DNA of 64,000 bases from Taudactylus pleione (GCA_031769625.1 JAUIMM010000739.1:1240001-1304000); one strand, 5' to 3'. Positions 1 to 16,802 are shown, counted from the stretch's first letter. Program-made: numbers and translations. Notes: a model not told the origin generated them from the sequence alone.

Positions 1-420
1 CCCAATGCCCGCAGCACAACGCACACAAGACTGCAAGCCGGGGATAGACACCCGGGTATTATCCTCACCGATGAGCATGGTGAAAGGAGATATAGGTGTG
101 TAAATAGGGGTATACACCAAAACTGTTTGTGATCTAACCAGACCTGGACAGCAAGTCAGAGTTAAATGGAAAATAGTGTACAGCAATAGTTATAGTAGAA
201 AGTAAAAGCAGACACATACAGAAGCTAGCAAATCGTCATAAACAATGCAGGAGAAAAACTCCGCAATACCTGACATTTTAAATCAACCTTAAAGTCATTG
301 AAGACTGAAAGGGTTAAAAGTGCTTCAAATCAACTTCACAACCAAACGGTTAAGAAGGCTGCAACTACATACCAGACCTGGGAATCAGAGTATGTAGAGG
401 GACACAGGACAGAATCGGTA
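1..420. other. Left flank, no gene seen; possible older DIRS fragment
   Basis: I see no coding region here. The stretch at about 195-254 resembles about 5539-5592 inside the DIRS element (shared blocks such as GTAGAAA, CAGACA, CTAGCAAA and ATGCAG in the same order and orientation). This suggests the flank is the leader region of an older related element. The resemblance was judged by eye and is partial. Confidence 0.3.
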
Positions 421-615
421 TGAAATAACAAGAGATATGGTGAGAACTTACCTTTGTTATCTCTGTTTCTACGAAGTCCATAGGGTTGACCTTGGGGTAT
501 AGCTGGATCTGGATCCACGGCCCCACGCAGTTAAAGCTTTGCTGCTCCCAGGATGCACTTGGGTCCGTCCTCCTCTATACCCCGCCCCCGAGCCACAGGC
601 ACCTCAGTTGGTAAG
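421..615. repeat. Left inverted terminal repeat of the DIRS element (3' side)
   Basis: Inverted match to the right end at about 6252-6402. The outermost part (about 425-490) is also matched in inverted orientation by about 765-815 in the internal complementary region, including the blocks around TTATCTCTGTTTCTACGAAG. Confidence 0.75.
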
Positions 616-744
616 CCAAGGCCGGAGGAGGAGACTAAATAGAGAGAAGGAAGACTGGAACACACAAGAAGCCATACTCACAGAAATGGGAGACGTTAAA
701 CCGGTGACCAGCCACACAGCCCATATGAAGCCAGGTGCGTCAGG

Positions 745-865
745 GCGGGCGCCCTGTGGACCCTATGGACTTCGTAGAAACAGAGATAACAAAGGTAAGT
801 TCTTACCATATCTCTTGTTTTCTACTTCAGGGTCCACAGGGTTGACCTTGGGGATGTCCCAAAGC
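745..865. repeat. Internal complementary region of the DIRS element
   Basis: The left half (about 757-815) is complementary to the outer left terminus. The right half (about 818-858) is complementary to the outer right terminus (TTCTACTTCAGGGTCCACAG-like against the right end). This is the arrangement expected if the segment templates joining of the two ends. It lies just beyond the recombinase stop codon, the usual place in DIRS elements. Confidence 0.7.
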
Positions 866-872
866 AGTTCAA

Positions 873-1915
873 CTAAGGGCGGGGACGCTCCTGTACTGAA
901 AGGAGCACCCGGCGCCCGAAGGATGCATCCTGAGAGGCGAAGGTGTCAAACGCATAGAACCTCAAAAACTTTTGAATTGAAGACCAAGTGGCCGCCTTGC
1001 ACAGCTGAACAGCGGAGGCGCCACGTCTAGCAGCCCAAGAGGGACCCACAGAACGAGTGGAATGAGCCTTAACAGAGGCTGGCACAGGTAAACCCTCCTG
1101 TGCATAAGCCTCACAAATAACTGAACGAAGCCAACGGGCTAATGTTTGCTTGTTGGCAGGCCAACCCCTCTTGTGAAAACCGAAGAGGACACACAATGAA
1201 TCCGACTTCCTAACCGAAGCAGTCCGGTCCACATAGATTCTAAGTGCCCGGACCGCATCTAAGGAAGCCTCACCAGCTGAAAGATCAGGTGACTGAAAAA
1301 TTGGCACAACAAGTTCCTGATTAATGTGGAACTTTGAGACCACCTTGGGCAAAAACTCAGGACGAGTGCGGAGCACCGCTCTGTCCTGGTGAAAAATCAG
1401 AAAAGGAGGGCGACAGGAAAGCGCCCCCAATTCTGACACCCTCCTGGCAGAAGCAATTGCCAGGAGAAAAACGGTCTTAAACGTCAGCCACTTGAGTTCC
1501 ACCAACTCAAGCGGCTCAAAAGGAGGACCCTGCAAGACCCGTAGTACCACCGCCAAGTCCCAAGGAGCCACCGGAGGCACGAAGGGAGGCTGGATCCTGA
1601 GAACACCCTGGAAAAAGGTGTGAACATCTGGTAGTGTAGCAATCCATCGCTGAAACCACACGGACAAAGCAGACACATGAACCTTCAGAGAGGCCAGGCG
1701 TAAGCCGAGGTCCAAACTCGATTGAAGAAACCCGGAACACCTGCGGATCACAGTTTCTGGATTCACACCACTGAAAATAAGTGTGCCACACCCTGTGGTA
1801 AATCCGCGCGGAAGCAGGCTTGGGTGCCCTAAGCATGGTACCAATGACCGAACTGGAGAAACCCCTAGACCTCAAGACGGCTGTCTCAAGAGCCACGCCG
1901 TCAAAGACAGCCGAC
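873..1915 (-). pseudogene. DIRS tyrosine recombinase, frameshifted
   Basis: This is a tyrosine-recombinase-like protein that in DIRS elements integrates the circular DNA copy. The C-terminal two thirds is open from 1844 down to 873 (323 codons) and retains the catalytic set: an arginine in SARRVSELGAL, the H-x-x-R pair in KAHSTRS, and a likely nucleophile tyrosine in RFYAFDT. The N-terminal SAM-like part (around RIYHRVWHTYFQW) sits in another frame, which overlaps the end of the RT frame. A single frame change at about 1722-1745 separates the two parts. The RT and recombinase frames overlapping is normal for the family, but the break inside the recombinase is not. I infer that this copy is inactive. 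Confidence 0.82.
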
Positions 1916-3800
1916 CCAGATCCGGGTAAAAGCAGGGCCCTTGAGACAACAGGTCCCGACGCTGAGGGAGAAGGTACGGAGCGTCGATGGAGAGGCACCT
2001 CAGATCGGAGTACCAAGGACGTCTGGGCCACGCCGGAGCTACCAGCACGAGCGTGCCGTCGTCCTGCTTGAATTTCCGCAGAACCCGAAGGGATATCAGA
2101 GGAAACAGATACGCCAGGTGAAACGTCCATTTCACCGACAGTGCGTCTACCAGACAGGCGCCTGCGTCTCTTGTCCTTGACCCGTAAACGGGCAACTTGT
2201 GATTGTGACGGTAGGCCATCAAGTCCAGCTCCGGCAGCCCACACCTGTCCACGAGTAGCTGAAACACCTCTGGGTGAAGCGACCATTCCCCGGGATGCAC
2301 GTCGTGACGGCTGAGGAAGTCCGCCTCCCAATTGAGGACTCCGGGAATGAAGACTGCCGAGATCGCTGGAATGTGACACTCTGCCCAAGCAAGAATGCAA
2401 GACACCTCTGACATCGCTACCTGACTGCGAGTTCCTCCTTGGTGGTTGATGTACGCCACCGTGGTGGCGTTGTCGGACTGCACCTGAACCGCCCTTCCGT
2501 GAAGAGCGGGGCCGGACGACTGCAGGGCCCTGTATACTGCCCGCAGTTCCAGGATGTTGATGGGGAGAAGTGCTTCTTCCGCGGACCAACGACCCTGAAG
2601 CGATAATGAGCCGGTCACTGCCCCCCAACCCCGGAGACTGGCATCCGTCGTGAGCAGGACCCAGTCCGGGATCCAAAAGGGGCGCCCCTCGACTAGATGC
2701 GCTGTCTGAAGCCACCAAGCCAAAGACTGCCGAACCTCCGGGGACAACACCAGCATCTGAGAGCGGATCCGGTGAGGTAACCCGTTCCATTCCGATAGAA
2801 TCAGCCCCTGCAGGGGCCGGGAATGGAACTGGGCAAATTCCACCATGTCGAATGTCGACACCATGGACCCCAGAACTCTCATAGCCGAATGGACAGACAG
2901 GCGCCAACTGCTCAGGCAACTGTGTATACGCAGCTGCAGGGAGGAGACCTTCTCCGGGGTCAGGAACATCCGTTGCTGACGAGAATCTAGCAGGGCTCCC
3001 AAATGAACCATCCGCTGTGACGGAATCAGGGAGGACTTTTTCCAATTTATCAGCCACCCGTGCGCTTGCAGGCAAGTGATCGTCAGGTGGAGATGTTGAA
3101 GCAGTACCTCCAGGGAGCTCGCAAGCAACAGGAGGTCGTCCAGATACGGCAACAGCCGTACATTCTGGTTCCGAAGATGTGCGGCCATGACCGCCATAAT
3201 CTTCGTGAACACCCTCGGTGCCGTGGAGAGGCCAAAGGGTAGCGCCCGGAACTGAAAATGATGTTGAAGGATAGCGAACCTCAGATACCGCTGGTGCGAA
3301 GGTGCTATCGGAACATGGAGGTAGGCGTCCTGGATATCCAGGGACACCATGTAATCCCCTGGTTCCATCGCCAGAATGATGGAACGCAACGTTTCCATCC
3401 TGAACTTGGGGAATTTGTTCAGAGACTTCAAGTTGAGGATAGGGCGATGAGAACCATTGGGTTTCTGCACCAGAAACAGAAGAATAGTACCCCGTCCCTC
3501 GTTGTAATTGAGGAACGGGAACAATGACCCCTGCTTTCAGCAAGGACTCTACAGCTTCCTGAATCTGTAAAGTCTTGGTCGTATCCTGAGAAGGACTCGT
3601 GCAGAAAAACTGGTGGGGCAGTCTGTGCCGAAAAGACAGGGCGTACCCCTGGGAGACCACTTCTCGAACCCAGGCATACGTGGTGGTATTGTGCCAGCAC
3701 TGGGCAAATAGAAGAAGTCGGCATCCCACTCTGGGGTCCCCCAGAGGGAGGCCCGTCCCATCAGGCAGAAGGTTTATCCTCCTGCTTGGAAGAAGGGCGC
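1872..3800 (-). pseudogene. DIRS reverse transcriptase / RNase H polyprotein, frameshifted
   Basis: The main open frame runs from 3524 to 1872 (550 codons) and shows RT hallmarks: NGSHRPILNLK at about residue 23, the SLDIQDAYLH motif at 61-70, LPFGLSTAP at about 95 and the catalytic YLDD box at 127-130. It is followed by an RNase H-like region with TTDASLRGWGAV, ILELRAV and QSDNATTVAYIN, then a C-terminal region containing ELDLMA and APAWPRRPWYSDL of the kind found in DIRS polyproteins. The expected N-terminal part of pol is found upstream in another frame (from about 3800), joined by a frame change near 3475-3495. The element is therefore unlikely to make intact pol. DIRS-type pol is preferred over gypsy or LINE because the recombinase follows directly. 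Confidence 0.87.
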
Positions 3801-5414
3801 CTGGCACTCCAGGCCTGCTTCTTGGGCTTAGAAGCGGCCTTGGTCGCCGACTGCCTCGGGAAGGACTGACCTTTTGCCTTGCCCTGAACCCGAAAGGACC
3901 GAAAGGCAGAGCTCCGTACCTCAGTAGGTGCAGAGGCCGAAGGGAGAAAGGCTGATTTAGACTTAGCCATAGTATCCACAATTTTGTCCAAGTCTGGACC
4001 AAAAAGCAACTCCCCATTAAAAGATAAGGCCTCCAGTCCCTTTTTGGAGTCTGTGTCAGCTCTCCAAGACCTCAGCCACAAGGACCGACGCGCCGACACA
4101 GCTGCAGCCGACACCCGAGAGGTCAGCAGGCTTGCATCTAAAGATGCTTCCCCAATGTAGGAAGCCGCATCCCTCATTTGTCCTATCAACGCTCTCTGGA
4201 ACTCCAGAGCATCTTCCGGAAAGGTATCCTCCAAAGCGTTGGCCCAGCTCTCGATGACCTTAGCCACCCAAGAGATGGCCATGGTCGGACGGGCAACTGC
4301 CCCCGAGAGTAGATAGACTTTAAACAAGTCTCCACTTTCCTGTCCGTGGGATCTTTCAGGGAAGAGATCGACGGCAAAGGCAGCGTAGCACTTTTAATTA
4401 AGCGGGTAACGTGGGAATCCACCGCAGGCGGAGTTTCCCACTTCCTGCAATGAGCCTCAGGAAAAAGGATAGTTTGAAGCCAACCGTTTCTGCGGTTGGA
4501 ACCTCTTTCTGGGCAACTGCCAGGCCCCTGCCATATGATCCGTTAACTGGTCGGACAGGGGAAAAACCGTCAAAGCTACTTTGGCCTTCTTAAAATTAGG
4601 GTACTTCGACCTGGGAGCCGGAGCATCTTCCTCAATATGAAGGATGGCCCGCACCGCCCTAACCAATGCCGGTACATTAATGGAGGACTTAGCCTTCACC
4701 TCCTGGGCCCCAGCATCCGAGTCAGAGTCTTCATGGATCTCCCAGTCATCCGAAGACACGTCCGTGTCCGTAAACTGTGCCGCCAATGAAGCCGGAACAG
4801 GTCGCTTGGAAGCCCTTGGTGGCAAATCACTGTGCAACAGTTTGAAAGGCCGATGATGAAGCCGCCAGGCTCTGAACAGAGCTGGAGAACACATCCACCC
4901 AGGGAGGGGGTACCGTTTGAGGATACCCCTGAAACGGTACCATCAACTGCTGCGGTACCGTGGGAGATTGCACGTATACAGGCAAACCCGCATAAGGACC
5001 CACAGTCTGAGACCCGGGAGGAGACTGCACCAGAAGCATCTCGCCCGGGGAATGGGGGATGGTAGGCTGGGGAAACGCCCTAGAAGGGACCGCCAGCCGG
5101 TCCGCGATCGAAGCCAGCACTTGTGTAAACATCGCCCACGGAGGATCCTGCACCACTGGGGGTTTAGAGAGACCAGGTACCAGCTGGCACCGCCAGCACA
5201 GACCGTCCTGAGACAAATCCGCCCCCGTCAATCCCTGCCGAACAGCGTCGGCAGGAAAACACAGGAGCCACGGAGCGCTCATTCTCCTCATCAGACATGA
5301 CACAAAACTTTTGCAATAAAAAAATGTATCACCGAAAAGAGGTGAGGCGTATAACACCCGCGCACTCCCAAGATGCAACACAAGCAGCCCACAACCTGGT
5401 ACTGAGTAGCACAC
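3761..5414 (-). pseudogene. DIRS gag-like ORF1 remnant, multiply frameshifted
   Basis: Three open stretches in the position expected for ORF1 make one protein only if frames are changed: 5414-4827, 4894-4457 and 4327-3761, with part of the 4422-4186 frame bridging the last gap. The first piece includes a CWRC pair and a proline/glutamine-rich segment. The second has an acidic serine-rich stretch. The last is helical in character and ends in a basic tail rich in lysine, arginine and serine, as retrotransposon nucleocapsid-like proteins often are. The last frame ends at 3761, overlapping the start of pol by a few tens of bases. Assignment rests on position and composition, because DIRS gag proteins have few fixed motifs. 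Confidence 0.65.
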
Positions 5415-6251
5415 CGCTGTATGTGACGGACCTCACAAATACGTAGATCTATATAAGTGAGGTACACAGAAAGAACACCCCTCCCCCACGCACCTGCGGG
5501 CCGTAGAAGGAAAGGGATAGGTAAAAAGCTGACAGTAAGTAGAAATAAGCACAGACAGCAGCACTAGCAAAAGTCACATACCATGCAGAGAAGTTATACT
5601 CACTGCACCTTCCGCTACAATCAACCTCTCAGATTCAGTGTCTGGGATGGCTATAGCGCTGCGAACACTGTCCTGATCAGGGGAGAGGTACGCAGGGGGA
5701 CTGGTCCACTGTATCCGCCTGGGAGCTCTGCGATGCTGCCTGGAAGATGGCCACCGGAGAGCACTGAGGAGTGGCCAGGAGATAACAGCCCAGCGACGCC
5801 AGCACACGAGAGAAGGCGCGCTTGGCTGAGGGGAGAAGCGCTAAAGCAGCGAAGAAGGCTGCCTCCCCTGCTAGTATTAAACCCCCAGGAAAGCCGGTTC
5901 CCCGCCGGTACACGCGGGGTATACCAGAGTGGGGGAGACCGGCGGCTAAGAGACTGCATTTGTTCCCCGCACGAAGCGCTGCACGCGGCTTACCTGGCCC
6001 TGTGGAATCCGGCAGCAGTCAGTGGGAGCTCCCGGAGCCACGCTAGTACTAACTCCGGGGTCCCGCTGCGACCCCCAGATCAGTACTGGCGTCGCAGCGC
6101 CAGCGGGGCTGTTGGAGCGGCAGCATAGACGTCCAGATAGACAGTCTGATGCTGCCGCTCTGAAGATAGTAAAAATAAAATCTTTTTAAAAATAAAGCTT
6201 AAGGGCTGCTTATGCAGCCCCACCGCGCAGGGTGACCCGACTCCGGCCGGG

Positions 6252-6402
6252 CACCAACTAAAACAGGTGCCTGTGGCTCGGGGTATAGACGACGGACCCA
6301 AGTGCATCCTGGGAGCAGCAAAGCTTTAACTGCGTGGTACCCGTGGATCCAGATCCAGCTATGCCCCAAGGTCAACCCTGTGGACCCCCTATGGACACTG
6401 AA
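6252..6402. repeat. Right inverted terminal repeat of the DIRS element (5' side)
   Basis: Inverted match to about 477-615, including the CCCAAGTGCATCCTGGGAGC and AGCAAAGCTTTAACTGCGTG blocks. It ends near CTGAAGTAGAAAC, which is mirrored inside the internal complementary region. Confidence 0.75.
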
Positions 6403-7193
6403 GTAGAAACAGCCGGCCGCATGGACGGCAGTTCGATTCCTGGCAGTGTCAGTCCAACAGTGGAACAGATCCCAGCAGTGGCAGCCCTGGAAATCCCGAT
6501 CGCCCCCAGGTAAGTATAAACTAACCTAGCCCTCCCTTAGGTTTAGGCAACTGGGAAGGGGGGGTTAGGCTTAGGCAACGGGGAAGGGGGGGTTAGGTTT
6601 AGGCACCCCTAATAAAACCCACCCCCCTGCGCCGATGAAATGAGCGATGTCTACATCTAGACGCCGGTCATTTCACTCTCGCCAGGATGAGTTGGGAAGC
6701 CGGCTGTCGGTATGTCAGCCAGCTTCCCGATTGCATCCCCACAGGACACCAGCTACTCACCCGCTGTCTGTCAGGAAATGGCCCCCAAACGCTTGCTGGG
6801 GGGGGTGGTGCCTGCAGGAGTCATCCACTGCAGCATTGCCTGAGAGCGGAGCAAAGGCGTAGAGTGGATGGGCCGGCTGCTGAGCAGGTGTGCAATCTCC
6901 CCCGGCCAGGCTGAGCTCTGCCGGGCCCTTCCTCCTCCAGAGCCCGGCGGTTGTGTCCTAGTGGACTCCAGGGTATTGGGGGCCAAGTGCCACTGGTGAC
7001 TGGCGCTGGGCGTCCCCTGCCTGGCGCTAATAGGTTGCCCTGTGGCGGTTCCAGCCTAGGGATACCACGCGCAGTAGTGTCGCTTTACCTACCCTCCTTC
7101 CCCCCGCTGCTGCAACCCTGGGAGCCAGCATGTCCCGCTAGCAGGGACATGCTGCTCCTGCCCAGACTCGCGCTCTCTGGCAAGTGGGGGGGG
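6403..7193. repeat. Gene-free GC-rich flank with dispersed-repeat sequence
   Basis: No coding region is supported. About 6530-6620 has G-rich runs with repeated TTAGGTTTAGGCA and GGGGGGGTTAGG blocks. Their reverse complement resembles the C-rich repeat at 23650-23920 (GGGGTGCCTAACCC and CCTAAACCTAA blocks), so both are probably members of one dispersed family. The rest may be leader sequence of the older DIRS copy whose terminus lies at 7194-7305. Confidence 0.4.
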
Positions 7194-7305
7194 GGACCAG
7201 TGCATCCTGGGAGGAAAGGGTAACTGCATGGTGCCCGATGCCTACGTCATCCACCTATACCCCAAGGTCACCTGTGGACCCTAAGGAACCTGTAGTAGAA
7301 ATTTG
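7194..7305. mobile_element. Solo terminal fragment of an older DIRS relative
   Basis: Diverged copy of the right DIRS terminus: GTGCATCCTGGGAG, AACTGC.TGGT.CCCG, CCCCAAGGTCA, CCTGTGGACCC and GTAGTAGAAA occur in the same order and orientation as in 6292-6402. No body of the element is recognisable to the left in coding form. Confidence 0.65.
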
Positions 7306-7766
7306 CATATAATTGGAAACTTTAAGGGAATATTTTGACCCACAAGAGAAGTAAAAGGATTTTCTCAAAAAAATGAAGTGCAATTAGACTATTCACATAA
7401 CCGTTTGGGCTTTTGTACCACAATGGTGCGGAAGTTTTACTTCATATCTTTAAGACCTGGGGAATGTGTCAGTAATGATTACACCTGTGCACATGCCAGC
7501 AACCTGGCAAATGTGACCTGTATGGGGGTCCAGAGGGCAGAGTTTGAGAACCACTGCTTTAAAGGACTGATATCCCTCTTAAAACAATTCTAACAATTAA
7601 GGGGACAGGGCATATTTGTTGGGGGCAACATGGTATCCGATTGGCAGCTGTGCACATGAGAGCGCAGTCAGGTTGGAACGCTTACCTCTGCAGCGTACAA
7701 GGACAGCTGCACCCAGGCTCTAAGCTCACCATTCTCTACAGGAGCTGTAGTGTACTTATGGCAACT
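7306..7766. other. Gene-free stretch
   Basis: No supported gene. A TTTGAGAACCACTG block at about 7543-7556 looks like one end of a hAT-type element, but I find no matching opposite end. Confidence 0.3.
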
Positions 7767-7774
7767 TCCTAGAC

Positions 7775-7952
7775 CAGTGATTCCCAACCTCAGCCTTCAA
7801 GGCACACTAAGTCCTGGCGATAGCCAGGCTTGAACACAGATGGTTAAATCAAAATAACTGAGGTACTAATTAAGTCACCTGTGCTCCAGTATGGCTATCC
7901 TCAAAACCTGGACTGTTAAGTGTCCCTTGAGGACCATGGTTGGGAATCCCTG
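7775..7952. mobile_element. hAT-like MITE with 8-bp target duplication
   Basis: A 178-bp element with imperfect terminal inverted repeats (CAGTGATTCCCAACC at the left, GGTTGGGAATCCCTG at the right). It is flanked on both sides by the identical 8-bp TCCTAGAC (7767-7774 and 7953-7960). An 8-bp duplication and CAG-starting ends are hallmarks of the hAT superfamily. There is no coding capacity. Confidence 0.88.
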
Positions 7953-7960
7953 TCCTAGAC

Positions 7961-9479
7961 ACTCAGATGGCGTGCCAGATTCCTTTCAGCAAGTAATAGA
8001 ATCCCTATGGCAATGATTTGCATGTACTGATATTGATGGCAGATCACTTACGAGTGGCATCAGCAAACCCTACATTAGGTAATGACACCCGATTGTGGGA
8101 CAGGGCCTGGTCTCACATAAGGCGTTTTGCTAGACATAGAACTACAGCCCTGTTTAGACCAATTCTGCATCAATCTTACTTGTAAAGTGCCAGGCGATCA
8201 CTTCATTACACCCAGTATTCACTGTGGTCTCCATGAAATCACACAACTGTCCCTCCTTTATGTGGCTACACAGGCTTCCTACCCCATCTCCCAAAACTCT
8301 GCTGCTATTACAGTCCAGGGTTTGAGGATATCCAATTAAGTTAGTGCTTCTGTCAATTTGAAGTCAATACCTGGGACTTTAACACCGATTACCCTTGAAG
8401 TCTGGACTAAATGGCAGAGTTTGGGAAGCTGCCATTCACCTGTCAATGCTGCAGTTTGTCCAATGGCTTTACTTGCGTCTAAAGGCACACATCCACTAGA
8501 CTATTAAATTGAGCAATTGAACAATGAAGTAAAGTGTGAAAATTTAGAAAAAAAATGTCTGAAACTAGCGATGTGTGCTCCCGCTGGTCGTTTAGACATC
8601 CATCATCGGGCAAACGTGTTGTACAACCAGATAATAAGGTTGGGTTCAGCATGTTATACGATTGATGAGCCTACACTGAATGACTGCACGGTTACAATGT
8701 TGTAATCATAGTCATTTTGCTGTCTTAGTGGATGTGTGCCTTACTCTAACAAGGAGTTGCTTTGTGCAGCACATTGACCATAACAGCTCTGCTACAGACA
8801 TGACAATGGGGCAGACTACATCCCCCAATCTTTTAGTAAACCCTGGTTTATGTAGATTTTTGATGTCTGTATAAGATCACGGTAACACTGCAGCCTTAAG
8901 ACTTCCTTGAACGTGGATGCAAGATTACTACATCACATGTAATCTAAAGATGACCTCACCAGCGTTTGTTACCTACAGTGGCTTGTCTATCGCACAATGC
9001 CATGTCACAAGGTTTAATAAGTGTATCCGAGTTGAATTTTAGATTCCTTCTTGCAGGCCATGTATAGACTACATACATTGTGTTTACACAGCTTCACATT
9101 ATGTAGCCATTGTTATTCCATCATGATGCAGCCCTGGTGCTTTCTAGCAGAAATGCCTCACCAGGGGCAACATTAACCACACAATTAGTGATTGCTGCTG
9201 TGTAATAGGAACAGCTCATACCTAGCAGGTGGGGTATTATCCATTACAGCAGCAGTCACCTGCTCTCATCCCTGTGAGGGCTTCCTCCATAGACTGGATC
9301 TGTGTTTTGCTCCACACCCTCTGCTGTAAGGCCATGTGACTAGTTCTAATGATTGGCACATAGATTACAAGCATTCAATACAAATGCATAGAACATGCAC
9401 AATACCAGGTAGCCTTAATTACCCCACACCATCTCCCAAGGGCCTCATCTGAGGCAGATTGGAGAAACAAGGTCCAAAC
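7961..9479. other. Intergenic stretch downstream of HSPA8
   Basis: No supported gene, RNA or clear repeat. The open frames here are short and show no recognisable domains. Base composition is ordinary and AT-leaning. Confidence 0.45.
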
Positions 9480-9499
9480 CCAGAAGCCAATTAAATAGA

Positions 9500-9505
9500 T
9501 TTATT
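9500..9505 (-). terminator. HSPA8: HSPA8 polyadenylation signal
   Basis: AATAAA on the minus strand (TTTATT on the plus strand), 190 nt beyond the stop codon. Confidence 0.8.
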
Positions 9506-9695
9506 CTTCTGAACAAATGCTTGTTACACAACAGGTAAAGTGCAATGGTGTTCTGTCTGGTGGAGTGACTTCAAGTATTAATGCCCCAAAGTTAAACTTT
9601 ACAGCAGCTTACATGGGAATTAACACAGAACAGCCATTAAAAACAAAGTTGCGCCCTAGGAATTACAAGACTAACATGAGGAATGCGGTTCAAGT

Positions 9696-14913
<5,218 letters not shown>

Positions 14914-15002
14914 GATTACTGCAAAATGAAATGCAAGGAGTGCATCAGCCACTGGAACAGACTCAGCCACAGGATACACAGATAATGGAGCAGGAGCTAC
15001 AA

Positions 15003-15492
15003 TGACACAGGGGCGGCTCAGGGGGAGGAGCTATGACACGGACAGTACAAAGCTCAGGGGAGGAGCTACACTGATACAGGAACAGGACACCACTCAAGGG
15101 GAGGAGCTATGACACAGACAGTACAAAGCTCAGGGGAGGAGCTACACTGATACAGGAACAGGACACCACTCAAGGGGAGGAGCTATGACACAGACAGTAC
15201 AAAGCTCAGGGGAGGAGCTACACTGATACAGGAACAGGACACCACTCAAGGGGAGGAGCTATGACACAGACAGTACAAAGCTCAGGGGAGGAGCTACACT
15301 GATACAGGAACAGGACACTACTCAAGGGGAGGAGCTATGACACAGACAGTACAAAGCTCAGGGGAGGAGCTACACTGATACAGGAACAGGACACCACTCA
15401 AGGGGAGGAGCTATGACACAGACAGTACAAAGCTCAGGGGAGGAGCTACACTGATACAGGAACAGGACACCACACAAGGGGAGGAGCTAGTG
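15003..15492. repeat. 76-bp minisatellite in HSPA8 intron 1
   Basis: About six units. GGACACCACTCAAGGGGAGG recurs at 15085, 15161, 15237 and onward at exact 76-bp steps. Each unit holds two related halves containing GGGGAGGAGCTA. Confidence 0.92.
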
Positions 15493-16124
15493 ATGGTAAG
15501 AATACAATGTTTCATTTGAACCATTGAAATGGTGCCAATTGTTAACTCTGCGATGTTAAGGAAAGCCATTGTATCACAAGGAGAAACCTATGCTGACCAC
15601 TGGTACCAGATGGTCTGCAGCACAGAGTATTTGTCAGAGATATTGTGTTAAATGTATTTTTAAAGGGCAATCAGTTATCATGCAAAAGCACTTATTACCC
15701 CTTTAAAACAGCCAAACTTACCGATGCCGTTAAGTTGCAGGCTATATTTACCCCTGAAGGCCTGAGGCCAACGTTATTTCAGCAGTGACTGCCTTCATGC
15801 CAATATTGATGGGCTTCCTACTGCGTGCCACCAGTTGCAGCACCAATGTGTATGAATACACCATTGGATATTGCAGCTACCCCCATGGCAGGTGCAATAT
15901 CTGCAGAGGTCAATGCAGCCACATCTGCATGCACTCACCATGGCACGCCTGCACCTGGCTAGCCACCCCTATTAGCTCCTATAAATATCCACCAACATCC
16001 CATGGCTCTGTGTGCAAGTCCAACCTGTGCGTTTCACAAGCAATGTACCAAGGCTATGTGATCAGTGTAACAAGTAAATACCCAGTATTACAGATGTCCC
16101 ATCCTAGGAGCCAATGAGCACGAC
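15493..16124. other. HSPA8 intron 1, unique part
   Basis: Intronic sequence between two minisatellites. An open frame of 110 codons at 15785-16117 on the other strand shows no recognisable domain and is not called a gene. Confidence 0.4.
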
Positions 16125-16670
16125 ACAGCACGTTAGGGGGCATTAGGTACAAGACACAGCACAGGGGGCAGTAGGTACAGGATCAGGACAGCACATTAGG
16201 GGTAGTAGGTACAGGACACAACACAAGGGGCATTAGGGGTAGTAGTTACAGGGTACAGGACACAGCACAGGGGGCATTAGGTACAGGATCAGGACAGCAC
16301 ATTAGGGGGTAGTAGTTACAGGACACAACACAAGGGGCATTAGGGGGTAGTAGTTACAGGACACAGCACAGGGGGCATTAGGGGGTAGTAGTTACAGGGT
16401 ACAGGACACAGCACAGGGGGCATTAGGGGGTAGTAGTTACTGGACAAGGACACAGCACAGGGGGCAGTAGTTACAGGACACAGCACAGGGGGCAGTAGTT
16501 ACAGGACACAGCACAGGGGGCAGTAGTTACAGGACACAGCACAGGGGGCAGTAGTTACAGGACACAGCACAGGGGGCATTAGGGGGTAGTAGTTACAGGA
16601 TCAGGACACAGCACATGGGGCATTAGGGGGTAGTAGTTTCAGGACCAGGACACAGCACATTAGGGGTAAG
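16125..16670. repeat. Irregular 28-bp minisatellite in HSPA8 intron 1
   Basis: GGACACAGCACAGGGGGCAG and GGGGGTAGTAGTTACA blocks recur in variable combinations. The 16455-16575 part is a regular 28-bp tandem run. Confidence 0.85.
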
Positions 16671-16802
16671 AGCCGCAGTGACACCGCCCCGGGTGTGGGA
16701 GCTACACTGACACCGCCGCCCTATGACTCAGGGACAGGACACGTGGTATTACAGAGGACAGGACAGATAGGTACAGGCACGGGGGCCATTTTGCGGCAAG
16801 GT

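Larger units (their letters stand above)
421..6402 (-). mobile_element. DIRS1-like tyrosine-recombinase retrotransposon, decayed
   Basis: The minus strand carries, in order, gag-like remnants, reverse transcriptase with RNase H, and a tyrosine recombinase. That gene order, with recombinase in place of a DDE integrase, defines the DIRS order. The two ends are inverted repeats of each other: about 477-615 matches the reverse complement of about 6252-6392 (shared ATCTGGATCCACGG-like, GCAGTTAAAGCTTTGCTGCT-like and GGATGCACTTGGGTCCGTC-like blocks). A third segment at about 745-865 resembles both outer ends joined together, as expected for the internal complementary region used for circle formation in this order. 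Reading-frame changes in gag, RT and recombinase indicate a non-autonomous copy. DIRS insertions give no target duplication, so the outer ends are approximate to within some tens of bases. Confidence 0.88.

Noticed and set aside
1516..4017. An 833-codon minus-strand open frame across the DIRS pol region
   Set aside because: Most of it is the wrong frame of RT/RNase H. Only its two ends correspond to real pol N-terminal and recombinase N-terminal sequence, and these are included in the pseudogene entries.
7543..7556. A TTTGAGAACCACTG block like a hAT terminal repeat
   Set aside because: No opposite end or 8-bp target duplication was found nearby.
15785..16117. A 110-codon plus-strand open frame in HSPA8 intron 1
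   Set aside because: No recognisable domain, composition like the surrounding intron, and antisense to a well supported gene.
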